From the NCBI GenBank assembly GCA_030770535.1, contig JASVEC010000257.1, positions 1 to 24,416 on the forward strand: DNA of 24,416 bases, given 5' to 3'. Shown here one piece after another: positions 1-8,021 of this stretch; within the stretch, counting starts at the first letter, position 1; every line of letters starts with the position of its first letter. Origin of the DNA: Batkoa obscura. Its lineage: Eukaryota; Entomophthoromycota; Entomophthoromycetes; Entomophthorales; Batkoaceae. A program made the position numbers and the translations under genes. Under the pieces are notes generated by a model. It ran no database searches, was not told where the DNA came from, and saw nothing but the letters and a program-made list of their open reading frames with translations.

Positions 1-2760
1 ATTATTCAGATGAACCCGTTGAATATAACGAATTCTTGGATTTTATAAGATAATAGAAAAACTTAATTCTATTGATCATGAAATTTAATATATCTCTTTA
101 TCTTACATAGATAACCTTTGTTCAATCACTTGGTTAAATCTACCTTCTAAAGAAATATATAAATATAACAAAAGTGTTTTAAAAAGATATTGGAACAATT
201 CGATACAGATGAAATCTTTCATGGTTCAGATAGAGCTGAAAATGTTCTTCGAAATTATATATCTTAAAATACTAAGGTATTTAAAATATTATACAGACCT
301 ATCATTGGAGGTGCTAGAGATGTGACACTTGATTATTATAGTTGTGTTGATTTGACTTCGAGTGATAATGATTGTTTTGTTGGAATGCTTTACAATACTT
401 TGTTAATTCAAATGAAAGCTGTGCTGCAATAAGAAGTACATTAAACATAAATCCTAATATAATGTTATCTCTGTTCCATGTTAAAATGTTAGAAAATTAC
501 TTTAATATAAAAGTAGTTGTTTATGAAGATAAACTCGATATAGAATTTGAGCATATCAATGATAGAAATATTGAAAAAATGTTATACTAGAATAAATTCT
601 TACAAACAAATAGTTTTATATGGAAATAATAATAATAAAATAAAATACAATATATAAAAAAATAATCACTATTCTATTTACAAAAACATCATTGCTCCAA
701 GATTATTGCATTGTCATCATACCGTAAAATATATAGGTAAAGGTAATAAATTATCGGAAGAAGAAATTTTAGAGGAATTACATAGACAAAATAGATTACA
801 TGATGATAGTAGTTTTAAATCAAAGAATGATGATAAAGATACTTTCTTTTATTTCTTTGATTATAGAAACCATCTATAATCCTATCACTTTTGAACTTAT
901 CCCTTATTGTTTTGCTATAGTAAAATGTGATGATAAGGCTAATCGATTAAAACAATGGATTTCTTTTAATTTCGATGAAATTAAAAATATTCTTACTTTA
1001 GAACGTCCAACGACAATGAAATTAAATATCTTATAGGTTATAATAATTCTAGAATTCGATAATTTTTATATTATTAAAACTGTTTGGTTATGATGACCCT
1101 TAACGATTTGACTTTCGCTGGAAATAGTATATTTATCTGGTAATATAAAGGGTTTCAAACTTAAGGATTTATGTCGGTTTTTAAATATGCCTTTGAGAAA
1201 TGCTTGTCAATCTTTTAACATGTAATTTGCAAAAGGAAGTGTTAGAACATCATGAAATACAAGCTGCTTATATGTCAAAATAATTGGGATGAGTATTTAA
1301 ATAAAAATAAATCTATTATAGAGTCCTATGTATTATGAATGGATTGTAAAGCTTTGGCTGAACTATGGTTTAAAGCTGAAAAATGCTTTTTTATAATATT
1401 ATTGGTGAAAATTTAAGAGATCATAAAAACTACTGCTGGTATGTCTTTATAATATTTTTAAAATATATTCAATGATAGTTTGCCTATAACTCAAGAACCA
1501 TATCAATCTTTAATACGTAAAGCTGTTTATGGTGGTAGATCTCAAATGTTTTCAGATAGGCGATTTTTAAAAATTCCTTTATGTTCTATTGATTGTGTTT
1601 CTTTATATCCTTATGTCATGCTGGAAAATGTTTATCCCTGTAGTAATTTAAATAATGATGTTATTGTTGGTATAAATAATGTAGTTATTAATTCTCAACC
1701 AAGTATTAAAATAATTCCTAAAAAGAAAAGAAACTTTAAATTGGGAACATAATAATATAGATAATTGTTATGTTACTGATATTGACAAAAATTGTTTAAT
1801 TAATCATAAATCAGAATATAAACTTAATTACAAAATTTGGATGGAATAAAGTAATAAGAGATAATATATTCAAACAATATTTCGATCCAATAGTTAAAGA
1901 AAAAATTAATCAAGATAAATTAAAACAAGAAAATAATAATAACTATAATCACGCATTAAGAGAAACTTGTAAATTGTTAATGAATGCGTTAAGTGGTAAG
2001 CTCATTCAAAGAGAATATAACATAACAATAGAAATAATAAAAAATGAAAAAGACTTATTAAATTTTAAACAAAACATAAAACATGAAACTATTCAAATAC
2101 CATGAAATAGATAAAAATAATATAATTAGCATCAGGTCAATTAATAAAATACAAAAGTTACTATGCCTACTATTTGGGGTGTATTAAATCTACAGTTATG
2201 CTAGATCTCATATGTATGATACTGTGTTGTCTAAAGTAAATAAAAAATGAGTTGTTTGGTATGGATACAGATAGTGCTTTTATTACTGTAGAAACAATAT
2301 CATAAATTATTAAATTACTATCCTGAAATATTTGGTGATAACTTTGGTCAATTCAAAAGTAGAAACTTATAATCATTATGGAATATTTGTTGCTACCTAA
2401 GTGTTACTGTTTTTATAAAATAGTAAATGGTAACGAACAGGTTGTTAAATGGAGATTTAAAGGATTAATCTTGTTAGGGATAAAATTATTGACGATAAAT
2501 CATTGTTAAAGAGAATAAATAATAATATTTCTGCCAATGATTACATAATTTATATTTAATAAAAATAAAAATTGCATAAAATTACCATAGCTACATTTTA
2601 GGGAGTTATTGCGTAATAGCGTGTATTTCCTATGCTCAAATTTAGATAAAAAAGTTATTACTAAAAATAGTGCATTAAATATAAAACACAACAATTTTTT
2701 TTATGTAAAGAAATAAATATTAGGAATAAACAATTAAATGAAAATATATTGTTAAATTAA
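1..2760 (+). pseudogene. Broken copy of the family B DNA polymerase
   Basis: This is a degraded duplicate of the polymerase gene found intact at 3598-6366 on the other strand. Short stretches of the polymerase protein are recognisable along the whole length, including pieces of the exonuclease and palm regions, but no frame stays open for long. It has several dozen breaks. The copy begins about 20 codons into the gene at the window edge and reaches the region of the stop codon near 2760. The age looks very young because nearly all bases outside the length changes match the other arm. Confidence 0.85.
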
Positions 2761-2880
2761 CTAAAAAAAAAAATAATAATATAATACTACTATTATTCTT
2801 TCTTCTTCTTTTTTTTTCTTTCTTTTTCATAACATATGTATAATATATACTCTTTTTATAATCTTATCTTAATACAACCT

Positions 2881-2917
2881 GTGTGCATGTGTGTGTGTGC
2901 ATGTGTGTGTGTGCATA
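2881..2917. repeat. TG/GTGCAT microsatellite, left arm
   Basis: GTGTGCATGTGTGTGT-type simple repeat between the broken polymerase copy and its terminal repeat. Its mirror image lies at 3452-3491, as expected for the two arms of one palindrome. Confidence 0.85.
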
Positions 2918-2937
2918 TCTATCTTAATATTGGGTAT

Positions 2938-3125
2938 CCAAAATTATACTCGGTAATTTATACTCGGTGATTTATCCTCAGTAAATTTTGCTTCTATAAA
3001 TTTATTTAAATCATCTGTGATAAACCATATCTATGTATATTTACTCATTTATTTTGCTTTTATATATTATATTAATAATATGTTAAATTATTTTTTTTTA
3101 TAATGTTTTCTTTGCCTTAAAGGTA
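2938..3125 (+). repeat. Terminal repeat, copy in the left arm
   Basis: Same sequence as the right terminal repeat at 12320-12488, in the same orientation and ending in the same CTTAAAGGTA. It lies next to the palindrome centre and is slightly longer and less regular than the other two copies. Confidence 0.8.
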
Positions 3126-3266
3126 TATTCGCTATTACATAAATTCTTTCATAGAAATGTGCCTCTCACTCCCTCTCCCAATGAACATGCACACACGTGT
3201 GTGCATGTATCAGTGGGAGAGGGGTGAGAGGCACATTTTATGAAAGAATTTATGTAATAGCGAATA
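3126..3266. repeat. Palindrome centre between two facing terminal repeats
   Basis: About 70 bases beyond each facing terminal repeat are also mirrored. They include a pyrimidine-rich block (CCTCTCACCCCTCTCCC) and end in a perfect 22-base core at 3186-3207, made of CATGCACACAC and its reverse complement. The core centre is between 3196 and 3197. The mirrored segment is not part of the terminal repeat of the right-hand end, so it is flanking DNA that was duplicated together with the element, or read twice. Confidence 0.85.
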
Positions 3267-3434
3267 TACCTTTAAGCCAACATATAATTATAACATATAT
3301 TAATAATATATAAAAGCAAAATAAATGAGTAAATATACATAGATATGGTTTATCACAGATGATTAAATAAATTTATAGAAGCAAAATTTACTGAGGATAA
3401 ATCACGAGTATAAATTACCGAGTATAATTTCTGG
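3267..3434 (-). repeat. Left terminal inverted repeat of the element
   Basis: About 168 bases starting TACCTTTAAGCC. It is near-identical to the reverse complement of 12320-12488. It contains three units of the 14-base ATTTATACTC-type repeat at its inner edge. The outer TA may belong to the repeat or be a two-base target duplication. Confidence 0.85.
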
Positions 3435-3451
3435 ATACCAATATAAGATAG

Positions 3452-3491
3452 ATATGCACACACACACATGCACACACACACATGCACACAG
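3452..3491. repeat. CA/TGCACA microsatellite, right arm
   Basis: Mirror image of the 2881-2917 microsatellite, just inside the left terminal repeat of the element. No equivalent sits inside the right terminal repeat. Confidence 0.85.
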
Positions 3492-3597
3492 GAGTATTAA
3501 GATAAGATTATAAAAAGAGGTATATTATACATATGTATGAAAAGAAAGAAAAAAAAAAGAAGAAAAGAATAATAGTAATATACTATTATTTTTTTTT

Positions 3598-6366
3598 TTA
3601 GTTAATTAACAATATATTTTCATTTAATTGTTTATTCCTAATATTTATTTCTTTAACATAAAAATGTTGTTTTATATTTAATGCACTATTTTTAGTAATA
3701 ACTTTTTTATCTAAATTTGAGCATAGGAAATACACGCTATTACGCAATAACTCCCTAAATGTAGCTATGGTAATTTTATGCAATTTATTTTTATTAAAAT
3801 ATAAATTATGTAATTCATTGGCAGAAATATTATTATTTATTCTCTTTAACAATGATTTATCGTCAATAATTTTATCCCTAACAAGATTAATACCTTTAAA
3901 TCTCCATTTAACAACCTGTTCGTTACCATTTACTATTTTATAAAAACAGTAACACTTAGGAGCAACAAATATTCCATAATGATTATAAGTTTCTACTTTG
4001 AATTGACCAAAGTTATCACCAAATATTTCAGGATAGTAATTTAATAATTTATGATATTGTTCTACAGTAATAAAAGCACTATCTGTATCCATACCAAACA
4101 ACTCATTTTTATTTACTTTAGACAACACAGTATCATACATATGAGATCTAGCATAACTGTAGATTAATACACCCCAAATAGTAGGCATAGTAACTTTTGT
4201 ATTTATTAATTGACCTGATGCTATTATATATTTATTATCTATTTCATGGTATTGAATAGTTTCATGTTTTATGTTTTGTTTAAAATTTAATAAGTCTTTT
4301 TCATTTTTTATTATTTCTATTGTTATGTTATATTCTCTTTGAATGAGCTTACCACTTAACGCATTCATTAACAATTTACAAGTTTCTCTTAATGCGTGAT
4401 TATAGTTATTATTATTATTTTCTTGTTTTAATTTATCTTGATTAATTTTTTCTTTAACTATTGGATCGAAATATTGTTTGAATATATTATCTCTTACTTT
4501 ATTCCATCCAAATTTTGTAATTAAGTTTATATCTGATTTATGATTAATTAAACAATTTTTGTCAATATCAGTAACATAACAATTATCTATATTATTATGT
4601 TCCCAATTTAAAGTTTCTTTTCTTTTAGGAATTATTTTAATACTTGGTTGAGAATTAATAACTACATTATTTATACCAACAATAACATCATTATTTAAAT
4701 TACCTACAGGATAAACATTTTCCAGCATGACATAAGGATATAAAGAAACACAATCAATAGAACATAAAGGAATTTTAAAATCGCCTATCTGAAACATTTG
4801 AGATCTACCACCATAAACAGCTTTACGTATTAAAGATTGATATGGTTCTTGAGTTATAGGCAAACTATCATTGAATATATTTTTAAAAATATTATAAGAC
4901 ATACCAGCAGTAGTTTTATGATCTCTTAAATTTTCACCAATAATATTATAAAAAGCATTTTCAGCTTTAAACCATAGTTCAGCCAAAGCTTTACAATCCA
5001 TTAATACATAGGACTCTATAATAGATTTATTTTTATTTAAATACTCATCCCAATTATTTGACATATAAGCAGCTTGTATTTCATGATGTTCTAACACTTC
5101 CTTTTGCAAATTACATTTAAAAGATTGACAAGCATTTCTCAAAGGCATATTTAAAAACCGACATAAATCCTTAAGTTTGAAACCCTTTATATTACCAGAT
5201 AATATACTATTTCCAGCGAAAGTCAAATCGTTAAGGTCATCATAACCAAACAGTTTTAATAATATAAAATTATCGAATCTAGAATTATTATAACCTATAA
5301 GATATTTAATTTCATTGTCGTTCGGACGTTCTAAAGTAAGAATATTTTTAATTTCATCGCAATTAAAAGAAATCCATTGTTTTAATCGATTAGCCTTATC
5401 ATCACATTTTACTATAGCAAAACAATAAGGGATAAGTTCAAAAGTGATAGGATTATAGATGGTTTCATAATCAAAGAAATAAAAGAAAGTATCTTTATCA
5501 TCATTCTTTGATTTAAAACTACTATCATCATGTAATCTATTTTGTCTATGTAATTCCTCTAAAATTTCTTCTTCCGATAATTTATTACCTTTACCTATAT
5601 ATTTTCCGGTATGATGACAATGCAATAATCTTGGAGCAATGATGTTTTTGTAAATAGAATAGTGATTATTTTTATATATAATTTTATTTTTATTATTATT
5701 ATTTCCATATAAAACTATTTGTTTGTAAGAATTTATTCTAGTATAACATTTTTCAATATTTCTATCATTGATATGCTCAAATTCTATATCGAGTTTATCT
5801 TCATAAACAACTACTTTTATATTAAAGTAATTTTCTAACATTTTAACATGGAACAGAGATAACATTATATTAGGATTTATGTTTAATGTACTTCTTATTG
5901 CAGCACAGCTTTCATTTGAATTAACAAAGTATTTAAAGCATTCCAACAAACAATCATTATCACTCGAAGTCAAATCAACACAACTATAATAATCAAGTGT
6001 CACATCTCTAGCACCTCCAATGATAGGTCTGTATAATATTTTAAATACCTTAGTATTTAAGATATAATTTCGAAGAACATTTTCAGCTCTATCTGAACCA
6101 TGAAAGATTTCATCTGTATCGAATTGTTCCAATATCTTTTTAACACTTTTATTTATTATTTCTTTAGAAGGTAGATTTAACCAAGTGATTGAACCAAGGT
6201 TATCTATGTAAGATAAAGAGATATTATTAATTTCATGATCAATAGAATTAAGTTTATCTCTTATAAAATCCAAGAATTCGTTATATTCAACGGGTTCATC
6301 TGAATAATATCTTTTTATTGTAATACCACCAACAGTCTTAGTATATGAACAAAATTTCTCTAACAT
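3598..6366 (-). CDS. Protein-primed-type family B DNA polymerase with OTU-like N-terminal domain
   Basis: This 922-residue protein would replicate the linear element. All six core motifs are visible: ExoI D299-Y-E301, ExoII N361..F364-D365, ExoIII Y453..D457, a YGG motif at 518-520 between exonuclease and polymerase, PolA D538..SLYP at 541-544, PolB K664..N668..S671-G, PolC D760-T-D762, and KCY near 804. Family B enzymes of protein-primed elements share this layout. The N-terminal 250 residues are unusual. D136-N-D-C139-L and a later N-H235-Y resemble the Asp/Cys and His motifs of OTU cysteine proteases. In yeast killer plasmids the N-terminal part of the polymerase doubles as the terminal protein, so this region may hold both functions (inference). 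The frame is whole. The start ATG at 6366 follows an ATTTGATAAT motif by 25 bases. Confidence 0.93.
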   Translation of the reverse strand: MLEKFCSYTKTVGGITIKRYYSDEPVEYNEFLDFIRDKLNSIDHEINNISLSYIDNLGSITWLNLPSKEIINKSVKKILEQFDTDEIFHGSDRAENVLRNYILNTKVFKILYRPIIGGARDVTLDYYSCVDLTSSDNDCLLECFKYFVNSNESCAAIRSTLNINPNIMLSLFHVKMLENYFNIKVVVYEDKLDIEFEHINDRNIEKCYTRINSYKQIVLYGNNNNKNKIIYKNNHYSIYKNIIAPRLLHCHHTGKYIGKGNKLSEEEILEELHRQNRLHDDSSFKSKNDDKDTFFYFFDYETIYNPITFELIPYCFAIVKCDDKANRLKQWISFNCDEIKNILTLERPNDNEIKYLIGYNNSRFDNFILLKLFGYDDLNDLTFAGNSILSGNIKGFKLKDLCRFLNMPLRNACQSFKCNLQKEVLEHHEIQAAYMSNNWDEYLNKNKSIIESYVLMDCKALAELWFKAENAFYNIIGENLRDHKTTAGMSYNIFKNIFNDSLPITQEPYQSLIRKAVYGGRSQMFQIGDFKIPLCSIDCVSLYPYVMLENVYPVGNLNNDVIVGINNVVINSQPSIKIIPKRKETLNWEHNNIDNCYVTDIDKNCLINHKSDINLITKFGWNKVRDNIFKQYFDPIVKEKINQDKLKQENNNNNYNHALRETCKLLMNALSGKLIQREYNITIEIIKNEKDLLNFKQNIKHETIQYHEIDNKYIIASGQLINTKVTMPTIWGVLIYSYARSHMYDTVLSKVNKNELFGMDTDSAFITVEQYHKLLNYYPEIFGDNFGQFKVETYNHYGIFVAPKCYCFYKIVNGNEQVVKWRFKGINLVRDKIIDDKSLLKRINNNISANELHNLYFNKNKLHKITIATFRELLRNSVYFLCSNLDKKVITKNSALNIKQHFYVKEINIRNKQLNENILLIN

Positions 6367-6391
6367 ATTTTAGTTCATAGAATATATATTA

Positions 6392-6397
6392 TCAAAT
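6392..6397 (-). promoter_or_regulatory. UCS-like promoter motif (ATTTGA) before the polymerase gene
   Basis: On the minus strand ATTTGATAAT ends about 22-25 bases before the polymerase ATG. It fits ATNTGA, the upstream conserved sequence of yeast cytoplasmic linear plasmids. Related motifs lie at 7974, 8016, 11458 and 12236, one for each of the other genes. Confidence 0.6.
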
Positions 6398-7944
6398 CAT
6401 ACAAGTACACCGTTTTCATTTCCCCATTCATTTATTTTCCAACTAGCCGTACGCATCATATCTCTGATTTCTCTCATATCCCCCAACATATTATTAAATG
6501 TATTTTTATTAGGTCTTTTACCATATTTCATATTCATAGCCATTATTTTAGATCTTATTACTCTATAAGTTGGAGCAAATGGTTCCAACTGTCCTTCTTG
6601 ACTCATTAGTTTGAATGTAATCATTTCACCATAGAATTCCCGATAGAACTGATCATAAGTCATATCTTTACTGTCTATATCATCATCATAAGTAACATCT
6701 TTATTGATGAAATATCGTTGATTAGCTTTATCCGATGTAGGAGACATTAAGAACAGTTTTATCTCAGGTTCTTGTATATGTATACCATCAGCTGGTTTTA
6801 TATCATTCAAACCTATATCAGTAGCCCATTTTTCTTCTTGTCTATGTAAAGGATTAGGAATTTCATCAAAATCCACATTAATTGGCCTCTCTCCTTCTGG
6901 TTCTTCGACAGCAATAGATCTAAAATTGTGACTATCTACATATACCCTAGGTTCTTCCACTACCACATCGATAACATCATCAAGATTAACATTAGCTTTG
7001 AATTTAGTGACATTAAGTTCTTCAGTGACTTCTTTTCGTTCTTTCATCATAGCATGATATCTATCCTCATCTTCTTTATTTATTTTTTCATCCTTCTCGG
7101 TCCATTTTTCGCGTTCAGGAAATTTATCTAATATCTGTTTTAAACATTCTTCGCCATCAGGATAAATTATTTTGTTTATTAGCAGTCTTGTTTCATCAGT
7201 CCCATCAGGCATGATAACATTTTCACCTTTTTCCATCGCTTTCTTTTCCTCAGCCATGGTGATACTTAACAATTCATCTTCAGTATATTGAGGAGGGATT
7301 GCACCTTTTTTCTCCAATCTTTTAAATTTCCTGTCTATAGCTATAAGATCTTTAGTATGATTTTTAATAGCTTGAGCCATGTCATCCATATTCTTTTTCA
7401 TTGCAAGAAATTTATCATCGATGGATTTATCAGCAAATTCAAAGGGGTTTATATGATCGATATGATCTCTACGTTCTTTTGAACGTTTATGTAACAAATC
7501 ATGTTTATCATTCGAATTCATGGAGAATTTACCATCAAAGACTTGAACCTTAGTATGATCTTCCATATAACGTTTAAAATGAATATTACAAAAGCCAGTA
7601 GCTTCATTTTTAGCTTTATATTTACAACGATTACCTTTATTTTTGCCAGCTATGACCTTGGCATTACATAAAGAATCATCGTAAAGCAAACCCCAATTAA
7701 TCTCAAACAATTTTTCTCTAGTTCTTTGTTCAGTGTACATTTTTCTTTTATTTGGCCATACATCAGCACAAACATAACAAATAACATCGAATAATTTACC
7801 AATGGTGGTAATAATTTGTTTACTATCGATGGTAGTTTCTTTACGAATATTAATACCTTGTTTATCTACAAAATATGGATCTTTGTATTCGATGCTCTCG
7901 TTCAATGTTTCACTAATATTATCAATGCTTTCACTTGCAGTCAT
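6397..7944 (-). CDS. Unrecognised element protein with Cys/His cluster, about 515 aa
   Basis: I do not recognise this protein. The frame stays open upstream to 7977 but only with a TTG. The ATG at 7944 is preferred because an ATTTGATAA motif lies 29 bases before it, as in the neighbouring genes. Near residues 93-122 (counting from that ATG) there is C-x13-C-x11-C-x2-H (GNRCKYKAK...GFCNIH), like the small zinc-binding motif seen in many large-DNA-virus and phage proteins. The middle is charged and lysine/glutamate-rich, probably coiled coil, and the C-terminal 150 residues look folded. There is no signal peptide or membrane segment. It sits between the polymerase and the divergent chitinase, sharing a short promoter region with the latter. 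A replication, terminal-protein or transcription role is possible but not shown. The frame is whole. Confidence 0.8.
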   Translation of the reverse strand: MTASESIDNISETLNESIEYKDPYFVDKQGINIRKETTIDSKQIITTIGKLFDVICYVCADVWPNKRKMYTEQRTREKLFEINWGLLYDDSLCNAKVIAGKNKGNRCKYKAKNEATGFCNIHFKRYMEDHTKVQVFDGKFSMNSNDKHDLLHKRSKERRDHIDHINPFEFADKSIDDKFLAMKKNMDDMAQAIKNHTKDLIAIDRKFKRLEKKGAIPPQYTEDELLSITMAEEKKAMEKGENVIMPDGTDETRLLINKIIYPDGEECLKQILDKFPEREKWTEKDEKINKEDEDRYHAMMKERKEVTEELNVTKFKANVNLDDVIDVVVEEPRVYVDSHNFRSIAVEEPEGERPINVDFDEIPNPLHRQEEKWATDIGLNDIKPADGIHIQEPEIKLFLMSPTSDKANQRYFINKDVTYDDDIDSKDMTYDQFYREFYGEMITFKLMSQEGQLEPFAPTYRVIRSKIMAMNMKYGKRPNKNTFNNMLGDMREIRDMMRTASWKINEWGNENGVLV

Positions 7945-7973
7945 CTTGGTTAAGAATTTTCTGTATATGCTTA

Positions 7974-7979
7974 TCAAAT
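7974..7979 (-). promoter_or_regulatory. UCS-like promoter motif before the 515-aa ORF
   Basis: Minus-strand ATTTGATAA, 29 bases before the preferred ATG at 7944. It fits ATNTGA and decides the start choice: the TTG that would lengthen the ORF lies inside this motif. Confidence 0.6.
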
Positions 7980-8015
7980 ATTAATTCACAAGTTGAAAAT
8001 AATAGAATATTTTCG

Positions 8016-8021
8016 ATATGA
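8016..8021 (+). promoter_or_regulatory. UCS-like motif overlapping the chitinase start
   Basis: Plus-strand ATATGATAATG fits ATNTGA but overlaps the candidate starts (ATG at 8018 and at 8024), unlike the other genes where it lies 25-40 bases upstream. The match may be chance, or the leader may be extremely short. Confidence 0.35.

Larger units (their letters stand above)
1..3196. mobile_element. Broken inverted partial copy of the killer-plasmid-like element (left arm of palindrome)
   Basis: This arm is the reverse complement of 3197-6307, matching it from the palindrome centre outward through the terminal repeat, a TG/CA microsatellite and the whole polymerase region, and it runs off the left edge. 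Coordinates show the arm is about 85 bases longer than its partner, and the differences are mostly small length changes rather than substitutions. It is a fossil copy with dozens of breaks, or else uncorrected sequence of the same locus. Near-identity outside the small length changes points to a very recent origin. Confidence 0.85.

Noticed and set aside
2881-3491. CRISPR-like array of TGCACACACA repeats
   Set aside because: These are plain CA/TG microsatellites mirrored by the palindrome, with no unique spacers.
6928-7482. Plus-strand open frames opposite the 515-aa ORF
   Set aside because: They are phenylalanine/isoleucine-rich antisense readings of a charged coding region, with no motif of their own.
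7945-7977. Longer start of the 515-aa ORF
   Set aside because: The extension begins at TTG and overlaps the upstream ATTTGA motif; the ATG at 7944 has the expected spacing.
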